Assembly (NCBI RefSeq): GCF_000283155.1
Contig: NW_004454265.1
Location: 2,885,497 to 2,949,496, forward strand
DNA length: 64,000 bases
From: Ceratotherium simum simum
Taxonomy: Eukaryota; Chordata; Mammalia; Perissodactyla; Rhinocerotidae
Direction: 5' to 3'
The notes under the pieces are model-generated. The model saw only the letters and a list, made by a program, of their open reading frames with translations. It did not search any database and was not told where the DNA came from. A program made the translations under genes and the position numbers. Of this stretch, positions 1 to 11,689 are shown piece after piece (within the stretch, counting starts at the first letter, position 1; each line of letters opens with the position of its first letter).

Positions 1-234
1 ACAGCCAGTTTCTGCAGAGTGAGAAACAAGCCTGAGGGTGACAGCATCCTGGTGCTCAGGCAGAGTCCTGAGAAATCCCTGGAGCTCCCTTTTACAATGT
101 TGGTTTTGGGTGTCCAGGCTTGTGACTTTCCTCGAAATTTGTTTTGAAGACACTGGATTAGACATGCTGTTATAACAGAATAATTTTTTGAATCTAGAAA
201 ACTTAGTCTACAGTTCAATAATGGAAATTTGCAG

Positions 235-375
235 CAATTTATCTGATTCAGCATACATTTATTGAACTCTTATTAGACATTTGCTGCTATTCTTGTATCT
301 GGGGATACAAGAAAGGGGTGAACAAGAAAGTAATGGTCCCTGCCTCCATGGCTGTTGAGGTTCAGCTTTTTATTC
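235..375. repeat. Old SINE/LINE-type fragment (MIR3/L2-like)
   Basis: The stretch has the pattern 'catttattgaactc...tctggggatacaagaaa...gtccctgcctccatgg', typical of an ancient mammalian interspersed repeat that recurs elsewhere in the window (near 36.35, 43.4 and 60.8 kb). Exact family not resolved. No coding potential. Confidence 0.4.
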
Positions 376-704
376 CTGACTGAAAACTGGATATTAAACT
401 CAAGTAAAACCTGACCTTTTGACCTCTACTTAGTCTTGCCCAGAACTTGATTGCGATGGACCTTTTGGAAAGAAAACAGAGGGGCCTATTGTCTGAGACT
501 ACCTCACTCTTCTGGTTGCTCTCTTTTCAAGCTCATAAACAAGCACTATGACATTGTGACTAAGTTGTGCCCCTTTAAATGATCTTGGCTCTGCCACAAG
601 GCTGGTGACTTCAGCACGGTAGGAGCTTCTCTGAGTGTGCCTTTCCCTGCTCAGTCAGGTGGCCACCACGAGCAACACTGTGAACACTGTCTGTCCATAA
701 GATC

Positions 705-1080
705 AGTTACATGTTTTCATGTTGCAAGTGGCAGAAACCCAAACGCAGAGCTGTCCTCAGGGGCTGTCATCAAACGATGGCACCAGGACCTGCTTCTCAG
801 CTTCACTTCCTTCGGAGGTGTCTCATAGAGGCCCTCAGCCCCATTCTCTTCGTGGTCACGAGACAGCTGCATGCGGCCTCGGAAGCCCTGGTCCAGGGGA
901 AGAGAAAAGCTTCTCTTTCCGAAGGCCTCAGCACGCAGCTCCGGGAATCCCACTGCTCTGATTGGTTACGTGCCCAATTTGAACCAATCGCTGTGGCGGG
1001 TGGGCGGGATATGCTGACTGGCTTAAACCAGTCAGAGCTCTTCACTGGAGCTGGACTGGACCAGTCCCACCCGAGTTTCT
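705..1080 (+). repeat. Ancient interspersed repeat (L1 3'-tail-like, unresolved family)
   Basis: It opens with 'gttgcaagtggcagaaaccc' and later carries 'ctctgattggttacgtgccc' and 'aaccaatcgctgtggcgg'. These are hallmarks of one old repeat family also seen near 12.2, 45.5 and 61.6 kb. The moderately GC-rich sequence gives several overlapping open frames on both strands (up to 123 codons), none with recognisable protein features. The 3' part contains a perfect 8 bp inverted repeat, 'ctgactgg' and 'ccagtcag', around 1016-1037. Confidence 0.5.
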
Positions 1081-1187
1081 GACTGAGGTTAAGGGAGAGA
1101 GGATTTAAAGGAAATTTGGGTACTATTAGGAAAAAGAGGAGTTAGGGATGCTGTTGCCACTGCTTTTGGTGCTCTCAGCCTTCCTTT

Positions 1188-1530
1188 CTTTTCTTTTTTA
1201 AGTAGACTTTGTCTTTTAGAACAGTTCTAGGTTTACAGAAAAATTGGTGAGATAGTACAGAGTGTTCCCATATACTCCACACCCAGTGTCCCCCGTTATT
1301 AACACCTTATGGTATATGGTACGTTTGTTACAATTAATGAACTAACCTGGATACGTTATTGTTACCTAAGGTCCGTACTTTATCCAGATTTTCTTATCTT
1401 TACCTAATATCCTCTTCTGTCCTTGGATCCGATTCAGGATACTACAGTATTACAATCAGTTGTCTTGTCTTCTGAGGCTCCTCTTGGCTGTGGCAGTTTC
1501 TCAGACTTTCCTTGGTATCCCCCTCCTTCA
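1188..1530 (-). mobile_element. L1M-type LINE 3' UTR fragment, antisense
   Basis: On the - strand this is an old L1 3' UTR. The + strand reads 'agaacagttctaggtttaca', then 'gtacagagtgttcccatata' and 'attaacaccttatgg', a typical order of L1M 3' UTR motifs in reverse. It is 5'-truncated, decayed and has no ORF2 remnant. Confidence 0.65.
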
Positions 1531-3080
1531 CCTTGTGACTTAAAATCGTGTTATCTTTATCAAATCAATGTGTCCTGCTCATAGCAGGAGTGGAAGAAAT
1601 TACTTGTTGGATAGTTGAATTAATAAAAGCTGACTTTTGTAGTCTCAGTCCATTTAATGGCTCCAGAGATTTTCCCTCCAGGGGGATTTACATCTTAAAC
1701 TGGAATTTGATATAAGCTGGAGGGGATGAGGCTCTAAGCATGAAATTACAGGTTCGGCTGGGGCAGTGGTGGTAATGGGATTTGTGGAGGAGTTTAGCCA
1801 TTGGGGACTTCATGGCACGTCTGAATTCATACTACAGAGGCCGGCGTATGTGAAGTCTCGTGTCATGGGTAGATGTTTGACACAATAGAGAGTAAGAGTC
1901 AGAAGATAGCGACTGAGGCGGGATGTTTGGGAGGGAAAATTACGAGTCAAAGAAATAACAACTGCTATAGGCAACTTGCTTCGCCCTGTCAAAGGGCAGG
2001 TGCATCTGGAAAGGGGGTCTGTGCTCCAGCAGATGGTAAGTGGTGATGTTTACTTGTTTACTTTTACGTTCCACATAGCCCCTGAGGCTGGGGAGAAGGG
2101 TATGTGTGTGTGTATATAGATATATATTTTATATATAAAAATTATACATATATAATTTTTTTTTAGCCTAGTTTAGCTATCTGTAATTAACAAATCAATA
2201 CTTAGCCCTTCACAGTTTCTAACAGTCAGCTGTAACCTTTAGCCCTGGAACTTCTAAGACCAGGATTGTTCTAGCAAATTCTGGGTCTTTTCATCAATTT
2301 ATGCTGTACATGCTTTATCCTCTGAGTATCTGAAAATACTCCATCTTTGTCAGGGAATGAGCCTTTAATTGTAGAATTTCAGGCATCAGACAGCTGTGGC
2401 TAGGGCATGGAGGGTAGATACAGTGCTCCTGAAATGTGGCCATAAGTCCCCAGATCCTACTCTGTGTGTGACCAGAGCCGGGACCTGGGGTCAGGATTCG
2501 CACCCTGCTCAGCTGCAGTGAGTTGGAGAAAGCGTCTCCTTTCCCAAGCGAGACTCTTCTGTGTTTGATCCAGGGGTCTTGCAGTTCTCTCAGCGTGTTA
2601 CTGAGGAAAACAGCCACCTGTCTCCCTGCTCTGTACTTCATACGCAGGCTTTCAGTTCAGTCAGCACTTCCTGAGCGCCCGCTGTGAAGTGCTGTGAGGT
2701 GCTGGGAGGCTCTGGGCTAGGAAGGGAGCACTGACTCCCCCGCTGGCCATCTCATCTGGGATGCCTAGACACAGACAAGTCCTTCTGCCAGGAGGCCCGT
2801 TGGGGAGTGTATTCTTCTCTGGGGGCAGAAGGACAAGAAAGGACAGAGTGAAGCTGGGAGAGGAGGGGGGAATCCTGACTGGGAAGGACTGCTCCAGAAG
2901 CAGCTGGAAGTTCAGCGGTGCCTTGTTGGATTTGAAGGAAAAGATAGAGGAAAGGAAAGTCATTCCCACCAGGAAGACTAGTTACTAGGTGCGTGACCTG
3001 GTGAGGCTGTAGCCTGAGGAACACAGAGGAGCATGAAGGGAGATAATTGTGGGCAACCTCTTGGGGCTGGTAAGGATCTG
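1531..3080. other. No gene recognised; AT/GT low-complexity tract inside
   Basis: I see no exon with convincing splice sites and no clear repeat. A TG/TA-rich low-complexity tract with T-runs lies at about 2100-2165. Open frames around 2315-3024 overlap in several phases on both strands and look like chance. An isolated gtaagt at 2037 has no credible acceptor before it. Confidence 0.5.
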
Positions 3081-3084
3081 TGTG

Positions 3085-3300
3085 AACTCAGACAGACCTG
3101 GGTTCTGGTTTCACTGTTTAGCAGCCATGTGACTTTGGATGACCTTTCTTAACCTTTCTCTGCCTCATTTTCTCACATAAAATGGGGATAATAACAGTAG
3201 CTAACTTGTAGGCTTGATGTCGGGATTAAAAGAGATAGCTAGGGGACATTCTTGGAAAAGTTCGTGAACATAGTGATGGCTCAAAGAATGTCCTTTTATA
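3085..3300 (+). repeat. MIR SINE, sense
   Basis: It contains the MIR order 'cagacctgggttctggtttc', 'gccatgtgactttgg', 'cctttctctgcctcattttc', 'aaaatggggataataacag' and a diverged tail. Degenerate, full core present. Confidence 0.75.
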
Positions 3301-4348
3301 GTTAGGGCACCACCAGACATTGTACCAAGTGAACTTCCACATTTCAGTGCTCAACACGATGGAGCTCTGTTTCTCTCCCATATAGCAGTCCTAGGGGATG
3401 TTCCTGTTCCCAGGGCTCTTCACTTCAGTGGCAACATCTTCCCTGGGATGTCAGAGCCCTTGGCTTTTAATCAGCAGATGATCGGGGCTGGAAAAAATGC
3501 AACTCTTCTTAACCTCTACCCAGGCCTGAAAGCAACACATTTCACTTGGTGAGAACAGAGCCCATGGCCCTACCTGGCTGGCAGCTGCTTCCCAGAACAA
3601 CTCTGCTCAGGAGGAGGAATGTGGATTTTGATGTTTAGTTAGCTGCTCTTGCCTCTGTTAGTTAAGAAGATGATGGAGGAGGAGGAGGAGGAGGCTGGGA
3701 TCTGATCATGGAGCATCTTGGTTCTAGATTGAGGATCTAGATTTTGCCCCAAGACATAACGGTCTGGGGTGGGGGGCAACAGTGATACTCCCCATCAGGC
3801 ACCCTCTGAAATTCATTGCTGTTTCCCTTGTTCCTCGGGGTGGGAGTCTGACACTTCCCGAGGCCCAGGGAGCAAATGGTCATCTTATTTTCCCTGTCAT
3901 CGCCAAAATGAAGTGGGCGATGGGATTTACAGCCTATACAAGGCTTTTGAGTTGGTTTATTAGAGTGAGTTCATGCAGAGGGTTAGCCAAATAGCCTTCC
4001 AAGTTGAAAGATAATAACACTGCAGCTTTATCTCTGCTTTTATCTGTGGAGCTACAAAGCACTTTACAAAGCCTGTCCGCAGCCCCCTGAGGTGACTAAT
4101 ATTATAGCTATTTTAACAGGGAGATTTTATCTCTATTACAAGTTAGTATAAAGCCGTTCTGAAAACACTCTGGCCAAGGTTAAAAATTCTATTTAGGAAA
4201 CAGGCAGTTGGACTCAGCCCTGTTTTCCATTCTCCCCATTAGGGACTATATATACAGAGGTCTATATTTTATTGTTATGATGACTTTCTTGCTCGTATCT
4301 CTGGTACATTTCTCTGTACAGGAGACCAGGGGAGCCATGGAAACCCTC
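3301..4348. other. Unassigned non-coding stretch with a (GGA)n run
   Basis: No gene or clear repeat is recognised. A short trinucleotide run of GGA units sits at about 3672-3696. Nearby open frames of 60-70 codons have no start context, splice signals or homology that I recognise. Confidence 0.5.
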
Positions 4349-4359
4349 TCAGACATTTT

Positions 4360-4629
4360 TTTTTCTTTTTTTTCTCTCTCTTTTTTTTTGTGAGGAAGAC
4401 CAGCCCTGAGCTAACATCCGATACCAATCCTCCTCTTCCTTGCTGAGGAAGACCGGCCCTGGGCCAACATCCGTGCCCATCTTCCTCCACTTTATATGGG
4501 ACGCCACAGCAGCATGGCTTGCCAAGCGGCGGGTCAGTGCGCACCTGGGATCCAAACCGGCGAACCCTGGGCCGCCGCAGCAGAGCGCGGGCACCCAACC
4601 GCTTGCACCACCAGGCCAGCCCCCCTCTT
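4360..4629 (-). mobile_element. ERE SINE (tRNA-derived, perissodactyl), near full length
   Basis: On the - strand this runs from the tRNA-like head (pol III box region near 4560-4620) to 'gatgttagctcagggc'-type tail units and an A-rich end; the + strand shows the T-rich end first. It carries the tail motif 'gaggaagaccggccctg' twice. An 11 bp direct repeat, 'tcagacatttt', flanks it at 4349-4359 and 4630-4640 and fits a target-site duplication. This family is the main evidence for an equid or other perissodactyl source. Confidence 0.9.
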
Positions 4630-4719
4630 TCAGACATTTTAGCAGAAAATCATTTCCCTTGGGAAGCTGACATTTCCTCCCCAGAGGAGTGACGCTGGAT
4701 GTGAAAATTGTGCACGGGA

Positions 4720-6785
4720 TATTTATTTAATTTTTTTTTCTACTGAAGAATTACCCTGGACCTCCGAATAATCCATCCTTAGTTTCTTTTGATTATATAG
4801 ATTATGCAATACCTTGGTGGGCTGCCATGTATCTTGCCCCTGGAGATGTTGTGTTCTATTAACCATTTCCATAGCTCTCTGTAGGTTAAGTGCTCCTTGT
4901 AGCCAACTTGCCATTTACTGTGATAACTGTATCCACCTTGTTTCTGATGGTGAAGTGCCACCACCTGGCCTCTATTGTTTTGAGATCCTGTTAGGTCTAT
5001 TGCTGGTAGCCCAATTCTATAAAAACATCTCCTGCCATTAGCTCTAGATTACAAAGGATATCCATTATTGAGCTTCTCAATGATGTTGGTATCCCTATAA
5101 GCAGCACATTCCTTATCATTTGGGATGCAGAGTGTCCTCTGATCCCTCTGAGTCCACTGAATATAGTTGACTAATGAGTTTTCCAGCCTTACGTAGTATA
5201 CTCATTCTAGCGTGCCATTTCTCAGCCCTTTGATCTTTCCTTCCATCTTCTGCCATGACAATTAGGGCATGACATAGTATGAGCCACGCAAGCTGCCAAG
5301 AGCCATCCTACCAGCATGTTAGCACCATCTCCCAAAGTCCTTGGCAGGGTTTTAAATCTTGTATCACAAGAGTGTGTTCCCATATCTATAAATTCTCCCT
5401 TAACTGATGGTTTTCTGCTTCTTGAGCCAGCACCCTCAAGACCCAGCCCTGTGTACCCTCTCCTGACCCCTGCTGGTACATATTGCTAGATTCTGGGTCT
5501 CCTCCAAGGTATTGTGCCTTTCTTCTCTTAGGAGGCCAACACTTCCTCAGCTGGTTGTGTTATAGCCTGACTGTAGTTACTGGTCTTCTGGCCAAGAGGG
5601 GAGATGGGAGTAGACTCTGAGGAAACACATGTTGTCTTTCAAGTCAGAAGTCTCCTGTAGTATTTTCAAGCAATGAGAGTAACTTTCAACAGGGAGGAAT
5701 GAGTCTCTTCTGTAAGCCCAACTGGTTCAGTGGGATCAGGGGTTTCAAGGTTTTTAAGTATGTCAAACCAGATGTCCCTATCCCAAGTCTCATAGTCCCA
5801 TTCCTTCCCAAACATGGCCTTAATCTTTCATAGCAGACTTGCTAAGGTAGTGAATTCAGCCTTCTCTGGAACTCCACTATCCTTATGATTAAGTCCCCAG
5901 CCTGATCCTCAGATTATTCTGGCCTCTTCCCTCCCTCCTCCCAACCACCCAGAGAGGAGAGTCTTTTTTATATTTTGCCAAGGATGCCCTCTGAATTTTA
6001 CACTTCTTCTTAAATTAGTAGTCAATCACCCTCAGTCTTTCATTGTCCTCCAATTGGTCATACTCAAGAAGAGCCATTCAAGTCACTTATTCTTATTAAT
6101 TAATGATTACTCTCCAGGATCTCTCAAACACCTGATATATTGCATCTGCTAGTGCATTTCCTTCCTCTGCTATCTCTTCCCAGTTCACCACTGGTAAACA
6201 TTTTAACAATTGCACTGTTAAAACTTGCCAGGGACTATTCATTCTTCCCCTACTATTAGTGATGGAATCACCCTTGCAGCTGGCTACAGATGACCTGTCT
6301 CCAAAATCCCATCTTAGAGCACCCTTGGTTGGGTCACTCCTTCACCAACTGTCTGAGCTCAGATTCCCTGGAAGCAACTCTGAGTTGGAGGTCCTTGTGC
6401 AGAAAATTGATCTGGGTATGCTTTCAGGTATAGTGCCCCCGAAGAAATCAAGGCAGCAGGACTGGGCAAAAGGGAGAGGTGGAGCAATGAAAAAGTTGGC
6501 ACAGAGGCTTCAGCTGATCCTACTGAGAACTCTGGCGTGCTGATGTCCCATCAAAAATGTCTTAAACTGATGCAAAGGAACCAGGCCTTAGTATCCCTAC
6601 ACTGACCAGTCATTAGATGTGGACACCTCCCAGGGAGGGTGTGTGATCTTGGTGAAGGCAGTTCCTTTTGGCCAAAGGCAGTTCCCAGCTCTGGGCCATC
6701 AGCAGCCAATACTCCTGGCATCAGGGGAATGAGTGCCTTGATCCTGAAAGAGCATCCTCGGAACGTACACAGCATCCACCACACC
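4720..6785 (-). mobile_element. MaLR/ERVL-type retroelement internal region, antisense, decayed
   Basis: Read on the - strand, the stretch is a long, low-copy-looking sequence with the phrase order I associate with MaLR (THE1/MST/MLT1) internal regions: a segment like 'ctctagattacaaaggatat' (+ strand, near 5041), the block at 5220-5290, and a terminal A-rich end near 4720-4740. Stops and indels are dense, and the 63-77 codon frames are remnants only. I see no convincing LTR on either side: the 3' side runs into an ERE, the 5' side into unassigned DNA. This is an old, non-functional endogenous element. Confidence 0.55.
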
Positions 6786-7059
6786 TGGTATAGGTAAGCC
6801 TCCTAGTAGGCCCTGAGACACAAAAGCTGTCACCCCCACCATGCAAATGAGCTCAAGACTCATAACTCAAAGGTCTATCAGATCATGTCTCAAGAGGAAA
6901 AGAGAAAATTAATCTTTATTTTTGCTGATGGGTCCTTAGTAGCAGAAAGACAAGATACCAAGTATTATCTCGATAATTCACTCTTTTGCTTATAAAGTCC
7001 AGAGTAAAGTGCCTGGCAGAGGATAAACACTCAATAATGACAATAAGGATAACAATAGA

Positions 7060-7280
7060 AAACCTTTATTAAGTGCTGACCGTGTGCCAGCACTGTTCTA
7101 AGTTCTTTTCACATATTAATGTACTTACTCCACAAATAACCCTAAGTGATAGATAGTGATATAACCCTAAAGCACAGAAAGATAAGTAACTTTCTCAAAT
7201 TCACACAGCTAGGTGGTAGAGCTGTGATTTGAACCCAGGCCTAATTTCAGAGCCCATGCTCATAATCAGTGCATTATTTT
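7060..7280 (-). repeat. MIR SINE, antisense
   Basis: The + strand shows the reverse MIR order: 'ctttattaagtgctgaccgt', 'gtgccagcactgttctaag', 'gataagtaactttctc', 'tcacacagctagg' and 'tttgaacccaggc'. Confidence 0.8.
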
Positions 7281-7457
7281 ACCCTAATTGTTAGTAAATG
7301 GTAGCTATGATTATTTTTATTATATCTTCTAATAAGTCCTTAACATACAGTAATGTTATAAGAAAGGACTTTGTTGGAATTTACATTTACATCTACATTT
7401 TGATGAAAGGAGCTCATTTTAAAATGAGAAATCCTAGGTCTTTTGTGTCTTCCTTAG

Positions 7458-7635
7458 GAATGTGGTTCTCAAAATTAGCTGTATATTAGAATCACCTGGC
7501 TAACTTTCACAACTCCCAACACTCAAGCCACCAGCCAGAACAGTTCAATCAGCATCACTGGGAGTGAGACCAGACATCAGTAGTTTTGGGAAGCTGTCTA
7601 GGTGATTACAACATGCAGTCACATCTGAGACTGCC
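7458..7635 (+). mobile_element. MER5A-like hAT DNA transposon remnant
   Basis: It begins 'gtggttctcaaaattagctg' and continues 'tattagaatcacctgg', with an imperfect terminal inverted repeat at the far end. This is the short non-autonomous hAT pattern. There is no transposase. Confidence 0.6.
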
Positions 7636-7789
7636 GCCCTGGGACTCCATCTACCTCTCTGCCTCCCAGCAGGGCTCTGCACTTGGCTTTCTTCCCTCTC
7701 CAGTGTCTTCCCAAGGGATCACATTCCTTGTCTGCACTGTGATGGCTCACGTCTCTTTCTATGGTCTCAGACTCACTCCTGCACTACAC

Positions 7790-7958
7790 TTATGAAGTAG
7801 GCACAATTATTAATTCACATTTTTTCAGGAGAACTCAAGGCACTGAGAAGTTAAGTAACTTACCCAATGTCACACAGCTAGGAAGTCTTAGGGCTAGGAT
7901 CCAAACCCAGGCATTCTGGTTCTGGAGTCCATGTGGCTGACCATTATACTATACCACT
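7790..7958 (-). repeat. MIR SINE fragment, antisense
   Basis: It contains 'gcactgagaagttaagtaac', 'tcacacagctagg', 'ccaaacccaggcattctgg' and 'ccattatactatac', the reverse of the MIR tRNA-like head and core. Confidence 0.75.
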
Positions 7959-8299
7959 ACTTACTGGACATCTCCATCCATTGCTTGATTCTTATGTGCC
8001 AACTAAATCTTTTAACTTCCCCCACCTCCAGCCTTCTCCCATGCCCCACCCTCTAAAAAGGAAAACAATTGTTGCCCATTGTCCTGAATTCTTTGTCTTC
8101 ATTAAAGGCACCTAAAATTTAAGATTCATTTTTGATGCCTCCATTTCCTTTGGCACTTGCGGGTAAGTGACCTATTAAAATGTTAGGCAGAAATTAGAAG
8201 ATGAGCAGTAGAGTCTGACTGCAGTGGGGAGTGTGGGTGTGGGAAGTCCAGTGAGATCCAGGGAGCTGGTGAAGGGTAGGTAAGTATTAAAATGCAATC

Positions 8300-8470
8300 A
8301 ACATTAGCTCCTGCCTCCTCAGGATCTGCCTCCTCAGAATCTCCCACATCTGGCATTTCTCCATTGCCACTACCACTGCCCTGGTTCAAACCACCATCTC
8401 TCTCTCCTAAACTATCGCCCGTGTTCTCTAACTCTTCTCTCCCCCTCCATCTGCCTTTGACCCAAATAAA
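8300..8470 (+). repeat. L2 LINE fragment
   Basis: The segment 'ccattgccactaccactgcc' followed by 'ctggttcaaaccaccatctc' matches the order of L2 LINE interior sequence. Short and decayed. Confidence 0.5.
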
Positions 8471-8625
8471 ACTGGCCGAAACACAGGTCTGGGCATGCCA
8501 TGCCGTCTGAGCCCACCCTGGAACAGGTGGTGAGAGGTACATTCCCAAATTTGAGAATGATTTTCATAGAATATTAGAAAATTTGGAAAATAAATTGACT
8601 TGATCCAACAGATTTTCTCTTAAAG

Positions 8626-8732
8626 GAACAGGAACTATGCAAGTAAAAAACCTAGTCATACCTTTGAGGCCATAGGATCCACAACAAGAGGCACGAACTC
8701 AGTTGCCTGCAGGGGCCAGGCAGGGAATACAG
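8626..8732 (+). other. Possible cryptic or non-coding exon (perfect donor)
   Basis: A CAG|gtaagt donor at 8733 is preceded by a modest acceptor ('ttttctcttaaag' ending at 8625), which bounds 107 nt. One frame is open throughout, entering after one base. I recognise no protein similarity, and no phase-compatible neighbour was found. It may equally be a chance pair of splice-like sites. Confidence 0.15.
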
Positions 8733-8921
8733 GTAAGTATGGGGGTGAGGGAGGTGGGGAGCTGAGGCAAACTGGAGAGTTTGTGCCCTGTGCAAAGGGA
8801 GGAGCTACTCTCAACTGACCACATCGTAACCTTGTGGGACTGTGGGCCTAGTGTGGCCAGCTTTTCCCATTTCTCTCCAGAAGCCAGAAATTCAAATTTA
8901 ATATGATATCCCCTGGCTTTT

Positions 8922-9028
8922 TTTTTTTTTAATTTTTTTTTTTGTGAGGAAGATCAGCCCTGAACTAATGTCCATGTCAATCCTCCTCTTTTTGCTGAGG
9001 AAGACCGGCCCTGAGCTAACATCTATTG
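8922..9028 (-). mobile_element. ERE SINE, 5'-truncated, with perfect TSD
   Basis: Only the tail of the SINE is present: the T-rich (A-tail) end at 8922-8943, then two tail units 'gaggaag...cagccctgaact' and 'gaggaagaccggccctgag'. The 13 bp 'tcccctggctttt' occurs exactly at 8909-8921 and 9029-9041, so the insertion site is intact. Confidence 0.9.
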
Positions 9029-9404
9029 TCCCCTGGCTTTTAAAATGTTGGAAACCAAATCAAATTTTTTGCTAGCATAGTACAGCAAACAAACCACACT
9101 CAAGGATTGATGTCGTCTGTGGCCTCTGACCCTCTAGTGGAATTGTAAATTCACTAAGCCCTTGAATTTTAAAAGTAGGTCCTGTAAATCCTAATGAAAA
9201 GTGCTCTCCAGCAATCTCTGAAATGAGCTTTATCCTATTAAACAAAGAATGTGTGGCAGAAATGGAGACAATGGTTACAGAGTAACTAGATGGACTGTGA
9301 AATTTTCATCCCATAGAAAAGCATGTGTACTTCACCACACCAGTATTTCATCACAGAGGCAAGTTTCTCTGATTCTAAACAACTGGAAAGGGGAAAGGAG
9401 AAAC

Positions 9405-9505
9405 ATAATGGGATCTAACATTACCGAGCATCTAGTATATACAAAGCATGCTGCTACATATAATAAATATGGTATTAATTCTCCCTATAACCTTAGAAAT
9501 GCAGC
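9405..9505 (-). repeat. MIR fragment, antisense (part 1)
   Basis: The sequence 'gagcatctagtatatacaaa' with the following 'gtattaattctccctataac' resembles the reverse MIR 3' half. A second piece in the same orientation follows at about 9690, with roughly 180 bp of unrelated sequence between. Confidence 0.45.
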
Positions 9506-9689
9506 TGGGTGAGCACTTACTTCCCCTGGGCACATTCTCCCTAAAAGTAATAGGTTGACATGATGATGTTAAAACAATGATGAAAAGCTATTAGCTTTGC
9601 CATTACGATATCAGTGGTTAGACTGTGAGATATATGGAAAAGGTAGTCATGGGTGAATTTTTTTTCTTGAAAAAAAAAAAAGGAACTTC

Positions 9690-9800
9690 AAAGAAATAAA
9701 GTCACTCATCAGAGATTAAATAGCTAGTAAGGAAATATACTCAGGATTCAAACACAACTCTAATGCAAAATCTGTGTCCTTTCCATAGCACGCCACCATT
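9690..9800 (-). repeat. MIR fragment, antisense (part 2)
   Basis: It contains 'gaaataaagtcactcatcag', 'taaatagctagtaaggaaat' and 'aggattcaaacacaactct', the reverse MIR tRNA-proximal half. It may be the continuation of the piece ending near 9505. Confidence 0.45.
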
Positions 9801-9989
9801 TCTCCACTTTTCATGAAAAGAATTTGAAAGTTGGGTGATACTATTCTGGACTCTGTGGCCTAAAGCATATTATGAATGCAAAATCATGAAATCTTAGAGA
9901 TATACCTCCCAGGTACCTTCTGCTACCTTCTAATACAGAGTAGAGCAAATAGGGCAATTGCTCCAGAACTCTCACTTTGGTGAGCCGAT

Positions 9990-10400
9990 AAACCAACCAA
10001 AATGTGTATTCACCTCTTCTCTCTGGAAACAGAAGTGGAGTACATGCCCTAGCCTCCCTTGCAGACCAGTATGTCAATATGACTGGGTTTTGACCAATGG
10101 AATTTGAGCTAAAGAGAAGTGTACCATTTCTGGGCCAAAAAATGTAAAGATGTGGCTGTGGTCTGTACATGTTCTTTTTCCCTTTATGTGAGCTAGATGT
10201 AAATGATGGTAGCTAGGACCTGGGAACTGATGGCAGATCCAAAAGATGGAAAGAACCCAGGTCACTGAATTACCTCATGAAAGAAAGCCATTCACCAACC
10301 TGGAACACTCACATTGGCCCATGCCAGCAAGAAATAAACTTCAATTGTACAGACCCCATGCCCTTTGAGATCTGTTTGTTACAACTGATATTACCCTATT
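9990..10400 (+). repeat. Old LTR-like or LINE-tail-like repeat, unresolved
   Basis: The motif order 'tgaccaatggaatttgagc', 'taaatgatggtagctagg', 'aagaaataaacttcaattg' and 'gtttgttacaactgatatta' is that of a common ancient mammalian repeat ending in a polyadenylation signal (aataaa at 10332-10337). I cannot assign the family. Confidence 0.45.
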
Positions 10401-10941
10401 ATGGAAATTGGTACCATGAAGCGAGTACTGCCATATAAAAATCTAAAATCTATGGTTCTAAAGGCAGTCAGGCAGTAAGGAAATAGATATTTCAGACTGG
10501 AAAATTGGAAACTCAGTGGCAGAACATTTGGTAGTGGTTTTTCTTGCTTCATTAGAGAAGATATTCAAGCAAAAATTGGCTAGTTTGAGATTTAAAATGG
10601 AAAGGAATATGGAGAATCCAGAAATTTGGGGCTTCACTGGGTTCGAAAAGCCAACTGCTTCTGAATTTAAACAATAAAAGATAGACTGAAGAAAGCATTG
10701 AACAATAAGAGCCCACACAATTTTTGCAGTTAATCAGAGGGAGTACAAACTGGTGATTTTCCCTTCTTCTGGGTGTCTGCCTCCATTTCTCTGGCACAGT
10801 CAGAGGGAGGATTAGACCCTTTGGTAAATATTCACTTAGAATAGTCCAAGAAATATGGAACCCCCATCATTATTTCTGGGTTTAGATGTCCAAAGTACCT
10901 TCCCTTGTTGTAGTGGGTTTAACTGGTGTGTATGTAGACAG

Positions 10942-11403
10942 TGTGGTAAGCAGAATAATAGCCCCCAAGGTTTCCACATCTTAATCTCGGGAACCTATGA
11001 AGATGTTACCTTACATGGTAGAAAAGACTTTGTGTATATGATTAACTTAAAGACTTTGAGAGCAGGAAATTATCTAGTTGGGCGTTAAATATAATAACAA
11101 GCGTCCTTAAAAGAGTCATAGAAGATGTGACAACCAAAGCAAAGAGTCAGAGTCAGAGAAAGATTTGAAGATGGTACACTGTTGGCTTTGACGTTAGAGG
11201 AAGGACCATGAGCCAAGGACTGCAGACAGCCTCTACAAGCTGAAAAACACAAGGAAACGGATTCTCCCCTAGAGAAAAGCCTCCAGAAGGTACGCAGCCC
11301 TGCAACACCTTGACTTTAGTCTAGTGAGACCCATTTCATGCTTCTGACCTCCAGAACTGTAAAATAATAAATGTGGCAATTTATTACAGCAGCAATAGGA
11401 ACA
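10942..11403 (+). mobile_element. MLT1-type solo LTR, sense
   Basis: It starts 'tgtggtaagcagaataatag' and passes 'aacctatgaagatgttacct', 'ggattctcccctagag', 'cttctgacctccagaactgt' and 'aataataaatgtgg', ending '...aataggaaca'. These are the TG...CA layout and internal order of a diverged MLT1 LTR. No internal sequence adjoins it. Confidence 0.7.
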
Positions 11404-11689
11404 GAGGGTTAAGGTGAAGATCATGAGGGGCAAGAAGAGAGCTTTTCCCTGTCCTGATTAAATAGGCTCTGAGGGCATCACGCAGAACGTTCATCGGGAG
11501 CTGACGGGAGGGACCAAGGCCTTTCAGAGAGGGCTAAAGCTTCAAACATTCATGTGGGGAGCAGTCTTGGACCATCACGCCAGGTCACAATGTCTACAAT
11601 TAGAGCATAAATCTCTTCCAGACAGAGACTAAGTATCCTCAAAGTAGCCCAATTACAACTGAAAGGAAAGGACACCAAGATGCAGAAGG

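Noticed and set aside
960..1000. Inverted CCAAT boxes ('ctgattggtt' and 'aaccaatcg') as a promoter
   Set aside because: Both words are part of the recurring old repeat, also seen near 61.95 kb, rather than a gene promoter.
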